Assembly (NCBI GenBank): GCA_013076295.1
Contig: RQOL01000658.1
Span: 558,001-622,000, forward strand
Direction of reading: 5' to 3'
DNA from: Sanderia malayensis
Taxonomy: Eukaryota; Cnidaria; Scyphozoa; Semaeostomeae; Pelagiidae
Length of the DNA: 64,000 nucleotides
Below are positions 27,835-40,100 of this stretch, one piece after another. The number at the start of each line of letters is the position of its first letter. Position 1 is the stretch's first letter. The notes beneath the pieces were generated by a model. It was not told where the DNA came from, did no database searches, and saw only the letters and a program-made list of their open reading frames with translations. The translations under genes were made by a program, and so were the position numbers.

Positions 27835-27861
27835 TAGTGCCTCTTCCTGGAAGAGGCACTA
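27835..27861. repeat. Perfect 13-bp palindrome
   Basis: TAGTGCCTCTTCC and its exact reverse complement face each other across one T. Just to the right, the word CTGGACGAACA occurs twice in tandem. It overlaps the start of a 99-codon minus-strand open frame (27587-27886) of no recognised family. Confidence 0.7.
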
Positions 27862-28111
27862 CGCTGGACGAACACTGGACGAACACTGGACAGTATTTCT
27901 AACCCAAGTGTTCGTCCAACGTCGAGAATGTGTTGAAAAGAGCGACTTAATGTGATTTTCAAATCACATTAATTTGCTTTTTAACACACTTGATTAAAAT
28001 TGTCCTAATGAGAAGCTGGATAATGAACAAACAAAGAGTCCAATACTTGAATCTCCTGCTGTTTTTTTTTTCACAGACTGCCTAGATTGACAACACATCC
28101 CGATCAACACT

Positions 28112-31100
28112 ATGAGCTCTGAGGAAAAAAGGAATCACTTGGAATTGAAAATAATTGAAAAGCCATCAGATACGAAGCAAGCAGAGTTCGAAAACGACTG
28201 CAGCCATGCTTCAATCTCCTCGAATTCAGCCAACGATGAAGAAGCCGACATAATCGATGATTTCTTTCAAGAAAGAGCATTCGGTTGCATACCGCGGCGA
28301 TCAAAGCCCCGGATCTGGGCCATCAAAATTCTACTGTGGCCGTATCCTTTCCGAATAGCTTCTTCTTGAGTTTATAGGTCGTTTTTCAAAGATAATGAAT
28401 ACAATAGGTAATCGAGGAAATGCGAAAGCCCTTTGAAAATCTAATTTTGAAAGTCCGCTCAGCCAGATTTGCATGTTATCTGCTCTGCTCCTTTTCAAGC
28501 AAGCAACTGACAACGAAGAAGATCGCAAATTAAAATCTACAGAAACTATGTTCCATAGTGTAATTACATTTTCAAACCTTTAACAGGCTTTAAAAAAGTT
28601 AACAAAAAGGAGTTAGTTTATATTCAAATTCATTTATGCAACAGAAAGGTTAGAAGTAGATTTTCTTTCAGGAACATCAAGTTTCCCGTCAGATTATCAA
28701 CTTCGTTTAGTTGCACAGGAGAATTAATTTTCGGCATTGGTCTGGAGCAAGGATCATTCCGACTTATTAGGATTCCTTTTTCTGCGAAAATTGAATCACA
28801 AACAGGAATAGATAAATGTTCAAAATTCAATTAAACAGGTTGCAACCAGCTGGGTCTTGCTGCCAGGGCAGACGATTCTGCACTGAGAAGGGCCTTTCAA
28901 ATCAAATCAGACATGTTTATCTTGCCTCAATATACAAAGTCTATGGTGATATGCTGTATTCATTCTGGACACTCACATCCACGCTGAGTTAGATTGCTTG
29001 ATAAGCGAGAATGTGTGACATGAAGTTGTAGGACATGAAGGCAGGTCAAGTTGTGGATGTTTAAGTCAGACAAACACGTAAGCGTAGACGCATAGACATC
29101 AGGTGAGGTGGAAATACAGTAGAGTCCCGCTATATCGAACTTGTTCGACATAGCGATAGCTCGAGAAATGAAACCTTGTTCGACATAGCGGGAGCTCGAG
29201 ATATCCTGACTACATTCACCAAAATGGAGAACGAGGGCAAATGGGAATTTGTTTGAGATAGCAAATTGTTCGAGATAACGAGATTTGACTGTAGAAGTAA
29301 AAATCAGATATTTTCTCAAACAAATCAAAGCACAGATGCACTGGCGTAGAAGCTACGGGGTCCGGCCTCGTATGCCATGTACATGCCCCCTACTAAACCT
29401 GGTAAAAATGCCCCTCTTGGAGATTGTGTCATGTAGCTATCATCCCCTTTTCATTGTCATGCCCCCTACTTTTTTATAAGCCCCATGCCTCTGCATGGAT
29501 GTTGCAGCTTGTGAAAGTGTGACGCAAAACTAATAGTATCTTTTTTATTTGTGCTTGCAAACTAAAAATTGTCAATGCAACGCATGTTAGAATAATCCTT
29601 GACAGAATCGAAAGATACTTTGAAACGATAACAATGTTGGTGATACTTTGCAATGGCGTGACTCTCGGAATGTACGACCCATACGATGAAAAGTGCCAGA
29701 CGAAACAATGTCGAACTTTGGAGATTGTAGAAACGATTATTTACGCGTTCTTTGTATTTGAAATGTTCACAAAGCTCCTCGCAATGGGACTGCGTGGCTC
29801 ACTTGGTTATTTTGGCGATGCGTGGAATAGATTGGACTTTTTCATAGTGCTGGCAAGGTAAGTTGTTGGCTGCCATAATGCATCTCCCATGTGTTACCTA
29901 CTAATACTGGATTTATAGGAGATGCATACAAGGGTTAACAATTGGAAATGTAACCCTGCTGACATTGAACTCTTATTCACGATTGTATTTCATTGCATGT
30001 CTTTATACATCACACACATTATGCTAAGCAACTTACATTGCCGTATATAGACTGACAAAAGTCTATATACGGTTAACGATGACATAAATGACACTTTGTA
30101 CGTGACAGAGAATTGTGCAAGACTACTGTATACCGAATGAAGGAATTTCACGTGGGTAATACACCTGTACAGTTCTGTTGAACACAGTATGATTATGTGT
30201 AGAAAACTAACAACATTTACTGATGAGCGGATCACCAAAGCTGTGAAATAAGCGCCCTTCTTTTAAGCGCCTCCCTCTAATAAGCGTCCACCCAAACTTG
30301 CAATATATTTAATAAGCGCCCTGGCGCTTATTAGAGGAAATGCGGTATTACAACGCCTAGTAAAAACAAAAGCGAGTCAAATTGCTGTTCAGTGCTTCCT
30401 CAGACAGCTGACGTAACTTTCGTAATAGATGGCATATATGATCTGTTACAAACAGCTCATGCATAAATTTTTCATCTGGGATTATCTATTTTCAGCACAT
30501 TCGAATATCTTTATGGAGATGGAGAATATCTCAGTTCGATAAGAGCGGCAAGGGTATTAAGGCCGCTCAGAGCGATAAACAAAGTACCGAGTAAGTGATA
30601 TACCAACACCCACGTCCATCCCAGCTGCATCTATTTACACACTCTTTTCTCTCGCCAACGCAATGCTTGTATACACAATATACCTACTTGCTTTTCTCCT
30701 TATCTCTGCTTACTTTTTGTTTGCTGATTATGAATCCCAAAATGATAAGACACCAATTTTTCCCATATTTTGATTTGGTATATGATATAGATTGATGTAT
30801 CTAAAAAAATTGCTTCTCTTTCAATGTTTTGACCCAATTCGTTTCTTGCTAGAGTCTTTAATTTCTTTCTTTCTAATTATCTCTTCTAATTTCATAGTTA
30901 CCCAGGTAAAGGTATTTACGGGGAAAAATTATATTTCTTACGATTATTATATTTATTTATTATATTACGATATTTCCTTTTTTTTCAGGCATCAGAATTC
31001 TTGTAGCCCTGTTGTTAGACACATTACCAATGCTTGGTAATGTTTTGGCAATCTGCACACTCATCTTTGTTGTGTTTGGGATCATCGGTGTGCAATTATG

Positions 31101-34100
31101 GCAAGGTGTTCTCAGAAACAGATGCGCGCTACATCTACCTGCAAATGTTACCAATACGTAAGCAAACTTTCGCATTTGCCTATTGCATAACCACCTTTCT
31201 TTTAATCAGTAATGCGCAGTACACCTGCACGAGCCTCAGACTTAGGGACTTATCTGCAATGTTATATATGGTATCATTTGAGCTATATATATATCGAATC
31301 ATTAATCTGAAACATATTCAGTATCCCTTTAGCGTTACTTTAGTGTATACATCTGCAATCAGTTTAGTCAATGAACAATATCTCAAGGTGCTGGCCTCAA
31401 TCATGTGTAAAGCAAACGTGTTGTTCATTTATTCATTATCTTAGACGACAGTTACGTCATCAGACTCCATGCTGCAATCCATTGCAGTGCAAAACTGATA
31501 CAAATGCATTCCTCTTTGCAGAAATCTGTCAGCCTATTACCTTGATGGCAACAAAGACTTCAGCTTGATGTGTTCACTGCCAAATGATCATGGCATGGCA
31601 CACTGTAACAGTAAATTCATTTCAAACTACTCTGCATCAAAACACAGTGCTGTATGCAAGGAGAGTTATAAACCCAACCAAAATTTATCCAACACATCTT
31701 GCATCAACTGGAACATGTATTACACTAAGTGTGAACAAGTTGGAGGCAACCCTTATTATGGTGCGATATCATTTGACCATGCAGGTCTTGCATTTATTGC
31801 CATTTTCCAGGTAAGTAGCCTATTGAGATGTTTCAATGAGCAGTGCACACTTCTCTACAGCAGGTGCAGTGTGTTGAGCATGCGTGATGTTTGCTTGTCT
31901 TTTAGGTTATAACGCTGGAAGGATGGTCACAGATTATGTATTTCCTACAAGATTCCTATAGTCAATGGGTTTGGATTTACTTCGTAGCTTTGATTGTGGT
32001 ACGTTGTGCATTTAAACAATATCTTTCTTTTCAAAACTGACACAAGCTGACGGCTTGAAGATAAATAATTGATATACTCATCAACCTAGAATCGACCTTC
32101 CAAGTTAAACATTATTACAAAATATCAATATTGTTATTCTACCATTTATAAGACTGAGAATATCAGCATCCTTATTGTAAACAATTTTAATTAAAACCAA
32201 ATGCATGTACTTTATGCGTTTACATAAAAGCTTTGCTGTATGCTGATATTTGTGTTTTTTTTTAAGGTTGGAGCTTATTTCATGACGAATCTCTGCCTCG
32301 TTGTGATAGCAACACAATTCTCCGAAACGAGGCAACGCGAGTCGGCACTGATCGAGCAAGCGAACAAAAGAGCTCGGTTATTAAAATCGTACAGCACACT
32401 GTCGGGCTCGTTGAACGGTGACCAAGATCAGGGCTGCTACTCCGCAATCCTGGAAATCATTGTTAGTAAATACAAGCGGATTCGCAAAGTATTGCGGAGG
32501 CGCTTCGCCGGCACTCGCTGTTGCAAGGTTGAGGAGAAAAAAAGGAAAAAGCGCAAACGGAAGATCGCCAAGAAGAAATCGAAGCAGAGCGTAACTAGTA
32601 CCATTCACTTGCATCATCACCACCATCACCATTTTCATCATCATCACCACATTTGCGGACACCACAATCAACATTGTACGCCTGCCTGTGCCGATTATTC
32701 GCCAAACATTCTTGAAACAACGGGCAGAAGTCTTCCCACTCCGACCATTCTTGCTATTGAGAATGTCAAAAGCGAACAACCGACCGTACCTGGTGTCGCA
32801 AGTGTCGGACCGCTAACTGCCATCCAAAGCACGGCGCTATTGATACCCGATGCAACAGTTGTTATATGTAGGCCTACGTCGGCAAAATCTCTCCAGCCGA
32901 CACACACTGTTTCGTTCATATCCACGCCGATGAGCGATAAGTCATCGTTTCATGACGACAACAGCATCAAGGCGTCGAGTACTGCGGCAGTGCGTGAGTA
33001 TTCAACTGGCAGACGCAAGGCCAACTCAGCGACTAACTGTCCCAGCGTTGAACAGTTTGAGGCCGATGTAAGCTGTGAGAGCTACGAGAAATACTATACA
33101 ACTGAAAGCAACGGTGGAAAAGAAGATGAGCAGGTTGAGGAAGAAGATGATGATGATAATAATGATGATGATGACAGTGATGATGATGATGAAGATGATG
33201 AAACATTGAGTCGTTGCACAAGGTTGAGAAAGAAATTGAGAAACTTTTGTGAAAGTGATCTGTTCAAGATCTTCATCATGACTTCTATATTGCTCAACAC
33301 AATTACAATGGGAATCGAACATCATGGACAGGTTTGTATTGTAAAGAGTTTTCTATTTGAAGCTCCTAAGTTCCTGTTTATACTATAATTTTTAACTTCG
33401 GTTAAAGTGAACCTTGACAGCAAGATTCAGCCCAGGTAGACCCTGAGTTAAAAGTTGTAGTGTAAACAGGGTTTAAGCTTCTCTAAATAGAAAAGTTGAA
33501 TCAACAGACCAGGAATCTCAGAACGCTCGCTTACTTGTCCCTGTTAATTTGGATCCATAATTTGAAACAGCCAGTCAAATCAGAATCAATTGGCTGAAAG
33601 GTTTTGAATTTTCCCAGTGAAGCAGCTTACTTACTTACTTATTTGTTTCGTCTTTTTTCAGCCTGAGAAATTAACAGAGGCCTTGAACATTTTCAACTAC
33701 ATATTTACAGCAATATTTGCAATCGAATTTCTACTGAAACTCTACTCTTATGGCCTCTATGGCTACTTGAAGGATTCATTCAATCTATTTGACGGAACAA
33801 TCGTAATAGTCAGGTATGCATGAAGTAAGATCATGTTTATTGGTGCAGAATTGATGGTTCTGCTTCTCACCACATTTAACGTATCCATCTTTGATCTTGT
33901 CCTTCTCGCTCTAGCACTGTGGAAATTTTCGGAAGCAGCGAAAGTGGTGTATCTGTTCTGCGCACGTTTCGACTAATGAGAATATTCAAGTTGATCAGAT
34001 TCTTGCCATCGCTTCAAAAGCAAGTCACAGTGATGGTGAAAACTCTGGACAGTGTTGTGACATTTTTGGCTCTTCTTATCGTCTTCATATTTACAGTGTC

Positions 34101-37100
34101 TATACTTGGAATGCATTTGTTTGGGGCCAAGATCCAATTCAATGGGATACCAGTTCGTCATAATTTCGATTCACTGCTTTGGGCTCTCATGACTACTTTT
34201 CAGGTTAGAAGTGCTGCTCTTTTCTCTCCTACTTATATTTAACACAAAATTGCAGAAAGTGCAAAACCTTTTTTAGCTTAAGCATTTCTAGCTTCTTTCT
34301 CTGTTTTGCGTATAGTAAAGCTGGGTCAATTGGTTTTTTTCTCATTGCAACGTTTTAATAGTCCTTGTGTTTTTCTTTCTAGGTACTTACTCAAGAAGAG
34401 TGGAACATAGTTATGTACGATGCTATGAGGGCCACAACACAATGGGCAGCTCTGTACTTCATTATACTGATGACTATTGGAAACTATATCCTCTTCAATC
34501 TGCTTGTGGCTATTTTGGTGGAAGGATTTTCAAATGACCCGGTGAGTACTTTTGCGTGAAAACTTTCTATTCTAGGCTAGTTTTTCTTTCCCAAGCAAAT
34601 TCTTTTCCTGAATCTGTTTTCGAAACAAGTTCCATTGGTGCGAATGTATTTACCTGTGAATGTATATGAGTACCGTAATGCTTCTATTAAGCGCCCATCT
34701 ATTGTATATGAGTATTGTATATGAGTACCGTAATGCTTCTATTAAGCGCCCCTCCCGAATAGCAGCCCCTAAAATGTCAAACAATTTAATAAACGCCTCG
34801 GGCGTTTAATCGAAGCATTACCGTAGTTATATTTGCATACACCGTTTGCTTGAGTTAAGGATGTTGGTGAATGCTTTTTTAGTGAGATATAAGATGTCAG
34901 TTTTGAAAAGCATGTTATGCCATGCGTGAGACGTGAGCTAACATTGTAGTTATCGTACTTGCAAGGCAAACTATTGATTGCACGAGTGCAAAATAATGCA
35001 ATACCGTTGCTGGATTTCATCGCAGTAATGAATACCCTGGTGTGTTGTAGGTACCAAAAAGGCTATGAGATTTAATTAGAATAAAAGCTAAACCTAGTCT
35101 CTCAAGAGAGTCCCAAAGCTAAACCTAGTGCCCCAGGAGATTTTTTAATGTAGAAACTGGGGGGGGGGAATTCCCCACCAGACCCTTACATTTCTCCACT
35201 AGTTAGCCCATACTTCTCTGCAATTTGTTGACACGTTCAACACTAATTTGATTTGCCTCATGTTTACTGCTTGGTATTATTGCCATTGCCATCTCCAATC
35301 GTAGATACCTTACAAATTATGTTCAATGGTGCATACACCCGTCCCTTTGTGACTCCGGCCTCTTTCACATTGAAAAAACCTTTTTGAGTCAATTTCTCAG
35401 CTGTAACGTTTCTTAAAAGGCCCCTGTAGTCTTCTCCAGTTGTCTCCAACCCATATTTCATTTTAATCTACTGATATATACTTACACATCTCCAAACTAA
35501 CCATACGATACTCTTTCTTGCCTTTATGCGGCCTAAGTAGGCATGTCAGAGCTGCTGTAGATACTTCTTATATTGCATAGCTTACGCTCTGTAGCATGTC
35601 CACTGCATTATACATAGGCTAAACATAAAGGGCTTTTATGATAAGCCAGTCTCTATTGGAAGTAATATGCAGAGGTCGTAAAAGACTTGCTTGGGAACCG
35701 TAGATTGTAAATGAACTAGGTAACTCCGGTCATGTTTTACGAGATACAACAAATGGCGTGTAACCGTGAATACCGTCTACCGTTGTTTTGCAGAAACTGC
35801 GTGCCTTGTTAAAGCCAAATTCAAAACCACAACAGATCACTGACAAACCACAACAGGTAGTTACTAAATCTCATCTTATCTAAAAATTATTTTCCTATTT
35901 TCGAATCGATAAAAACGATTTTCAAACAAAAATGTAAACATCGAATTTATTACATGTTGGTGGCAAAATATTAACCGTCCACAAAAATAATTGCAAGACA
36001 AACCTTCAAGAGGGACAATTGTTTACACGTTTTTTTTATAAGAAAGTTTGCTTCAGAGCAGTACTCAAGCTTTCTTAGCAATTTCCCAACATTAGCATTG
36101 ACTGAAGTACAATTTTATGATCATGAATATAATTTTCAACATTAGATATTTCGTGCTTGTACGGAACTTTCTCTTTAAAATTTAAAAAAACTAGATTTGT
36201 CAACCCGATTTCAAGATTCCAGTACTAAACTTTTTTAGCATTTTTACCAGATGAGTACAGTTTTCTTGTTAAACACTTTCTTATAAAATGACGTGTTGTA
36301 ATGGCTAAAAAATGTGCCAACTAAAACATTGCTTTTACTTTAACATTAAAACTAGCAAATCCACTAACTTTCTGGTTCAATTTCTGAAGAACTTTAAGTG
36401 CAAGCTAACTCTTTAACTTTATTCAAGCTAACATACCTTTCGACTAACACTTTGTTACAACAAGCAGACCCCTGGGAGTAAAAATTGTTGTAGAAAGTTA
36501 ATTACTGTAGCCAGAACAATTTGAAGCAGTCGCTTAAATAATAAACGTTAGCAGCGAATAATTACAATCTTAAATATTATGAGCTTAAGGAAAGCTAAGG
36601 CTTTGCAGCTTAAAAGTTACAGCATGGATGAATATCCTAAACGGCCATTGTAGAAAATATATGATAAAAGTCCTTGGCAAAGATAAACTAGAGTAAATCA
36701 GTTAAGTTTCGTCTTGCAACTACAGTTGAAGATTAAATACAAAGTAATAGCTTCATTTTGAACCTAGTAATATATTATAAAATATTTTATCTATAACAAA
36801 ATCTACTATTAATTGTATGAGTAAATACAGCGAAACCTAATGGATAAAGACTTTATAACATTTTCTTTGTGCCAGCTTTCAAGGATTAATCTTTATTTAA
36901 ATCTAACATTGATTTTCATTGTTACTTTTTTCACGTTAAATAACTTTTTCTCACTTAAAGATTTTTAAAGGTGCGTTTTCATTTTTAGTCAAATGACGAA
37001 GATCTTACAATCAAGGAGAATGGGACAGGCGACCAGAACTGTAACGAGCCTTGCCGAAAATCTGCGTACGAGAAAGATTCGTTTCACGGCGAGAACAACT

Positions 37101-40100
37101 ACTCGGCCTGCGACGATGCTCGGTGCCAAGCTCGGCGATCTCTCGTCAAGAGCATCTCCGATGTCGGTCAGGTGATGGCATGTCAGAAACTGGCTGCATG
37201 GAGTCCGAAAACAAAAGGAAACTCGTGGCCCAGTCTTGTTGCAAAGTGTCGCGATGAAACGTGCGACTGCTGTATGAGAGAGGGCCGGGTCCGATGCGAC
37301 TCCGACACGACTTTGAAAGATAACGGTTCACGAAAGCGAATGTAAGTGACTCAATTCAATACGACAGGATCTTTTTAACAAAGAATGAAGATATAGCTCT
37401 GCATAAGCCAAATTTATGTAATGATTTGTGTAATTAATTTGTGTAATGAATTTTGAGAATATTACATTATTATACTTCAGTGAAGGAAAGCCATTGCTCC
37501 AGACAAACGAAGACAATGTGCCAGTTTTCACTGAGGAATTTCCAACAAATGAAGAAAAACAGCAAGCAGAAAAACAAGCGGTATATTAAATTGACACTTA
37601 ATTTCCCAGTTAAAATCCCAATTCGATCTTTGTGTGGCATGTTTTAGATACCATTTTTTGTATCCACCCATTAGCATCATGCAGCTCAATTATGCACATG
37701 CGTGTTCTAATTCATATGGAGCCTTAAAGTCCATTACCAACTGTCGAAGCAAGCTATTTTGTGCAAGTTTTGTTCAATGTTATTTCATACCTTTGCAGAA
37801 GACAGCACCAAGTTGGTTTGAAGCGCACTGTTGTAATTGTTTCCAAACAAGGAGAGAATATTCACTCTATCTTTTGGCTCCGAATAATTGGTAAGTGAAA
37901 CACATCATTTTCAAATTCCACCCGTCCATCCGCACGCTGGAAAAAATACTGGTGACGAAAATCTAAATGTATTTTGAATATTTTCTAAATTGTAGCGTCC
38001 AGTTAATGCATCAACACTACTTTTTTCCCTATTTAAAGGGAAACGCCTTATCTGATGTATTTCTTAGATGTGTTGTGATTTGTGTATTTTTCTACTCTGT
38101 TTAGGTTTCGAAGATTGAACAGCAAATTAATCGCAAACAAATGGTTTGATAGAATCATCCTGTTTTTCATATTTTTCAATTGTGTCGTGCTTGCAATGGA
38201 GAGACCTGGCCTGCATCCTGAAAGCACGGTCTGAATTTTATTGCAAATTTCAATTTATCTATTTTCCTTTTTACAAAAAGTTTCAACGTATTAATTAACT
38301 GGTTTGTATCACAGGAAAGGAAATTTATTGATTTGACAAACAACATTTTCACTGGAGTTTTCATTCTTGAAATGACGATCAAGGTGCGTGTTGCATTTAT
38401 CTTTTCTTTTCATTATTTTTCAATGTTTCAACACACCACCGTGCACAACCATTGTCCCTTCTCTACCTCAACTGATAAAACCAATTCAACAGACTTTGTA
38501 CTGCGTATACTTTACAAGTACACAATAGATTTTGTACAGTGCACTTGTAAAGTATACTTGTATGCAAAGATTCAACCATACTGTTCTTAGAAGAGTCTAC
38601 TCTACATTAGCACTCAGTGCTGCCATATTTCTGACCTGCACATCAAGTAAAAGATACATTTATGTATATAACATGTTACATTGTCTGCCATATTTCTGAC
38701 CTGCACATCAAATCAAAAATACATTTATATATATAACATGTTACATTATCATTTATTCATGAATTCTTGTATTTACATTTTTTTAGATCTTTGCAATGGG
38801 TTTCACAATTGGTCCTAACACTTACTTGAAGAGCGGATGGAACGTCATGGATTGTTTTCTTGTTGTTATTTCAATTATTGACATACTAGTTACCCGTTTC
38901 AGTGACACAAAGAGCAGCATCCTTGGCGTCCTAAAAGTATTTCGTGCTTTAAGAACCCTTCGTCCTCTACGGTAATTACGCTACTGTTCATCTGCTATCA
39001 ACTTCTGCCATTTCTGCTATATACTCTAGCAGTGCTTGTCAAGCTCTTGACATAACCTGCATCACTACTTTTTAATGACGTTCGCCTATATTTATATAAT
39101 GATGTAATTTCAAAACTTTTATTCATCAGGGTAATAAGTAGAGCTCCGGGATTGAAGCTTGTCGTGGAAACTTTGCTCTCCTCCTTAAAGCCAATAGGAA
39201 ACTTATTGGTTATTGCTGGTGTGTTTTTCACGATCTTTGGCATTCTTGGGGTCCAGGTAAACTATTCCATTTTTCATCTTGTCTTTCTTTTTAACATAAA
39301 AAAACCTCTTATGTTATCTTATATTATCTCGCTGTCATTTATACGTTGATTTTAATGCTAAACACATTGAGCACTATTGTAGCACAAACCCGAGCAGCAT
39401 GCTTGTGGTTGTTGCTTTATAGTACCAATTAACTGTCTCTTGCCATCCTGTTCAAAATTCAATGTTCGTTCTTACGACATTAGATTTTCTTCTAGATTTT
39501 TAAAGGTCGTTTTTTCTACTGTCTCAACCCAACTGGACCAGTTACAACCAAAGCAGAGTGTCTTCTTAAAGATGGACAATGGCGAAACAGGCAGTATAAC
39601 TTCGACAATCTTCTTAAGGTATGCGTTTACAGTTTATTACTGCATCGTTGGTAATTGTAGCACCACCCCGTTCTTCCTTCTTGAGCATAGTATTTAGGGG
39701 CATGTCCCCAGCCCCACCCAGCTTCGTTTTTGCCAGACGCCTCTCACTCGGATTGACATCATTAGCCAGAAGAGCACATGTGTTTCCGAGATAGCTATTA
39801 CTTATATTTGCTTTTGCATGTCTCTCTAATATGTTTTTGCTCATTTACTTCACAGGCAATGCTCACATTATTTGTTTTCTCGACTAAAGATGGCTGGGTT
39901 GCACTCATGTATCACGGCATTGATGCAGTTGGCGTTGACAAAGAGGTCGGTATTGTTTGTTTTCATCAATGTTATATGCCACCATTTCTATCCACTTGCA
40001 ATGTACATAGCATTACACAAATACCTATAGTACTATATAGCACTATACATGCTAAATAGCTATATATAGCACTATATAGCACTATACAAGTATATTAATG

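Larger units (their letters stand above)
9852..28076. other. Long gene-poor interval upstream of the calcium channel
   Basis: About 18 kb with no open frame longer than about 135 codons and no protein family that I recognise on either strand. What it holds is listed separately: a TE relic (13404-13760), a hAT-type MITE (14262-14498), a headless SINE (15364-15613), a degenerate repeat (17632-17750), four splice-flanked segments on the plus strand, and a short palindrome (27835-27861). The EIF3L promoter should lie just right of 9851. The rest is plain AT-rich sequence; introns and control elements of the channel gene are a reasonable guess. Confidence 0.5.

Noticed and set aside
27587..27886. 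99-codon minus-strand open frame
   Set aside because: No domain, no splice context and an overlapping open frame on the other strand; not enough to call a gene.
29338..29500. Possible second hAT-type element starting CACTGGCGTAGAAGC
   Set aside because: The start fits hAT ends, but I could not find a matching right end or a target duplication.
33026..33325. Minus-strand frames rich in Ser, Ile or His over the Cav3 acidic run
   Set aside because: Antisense shadows of the GAT repeat in the channel exon.
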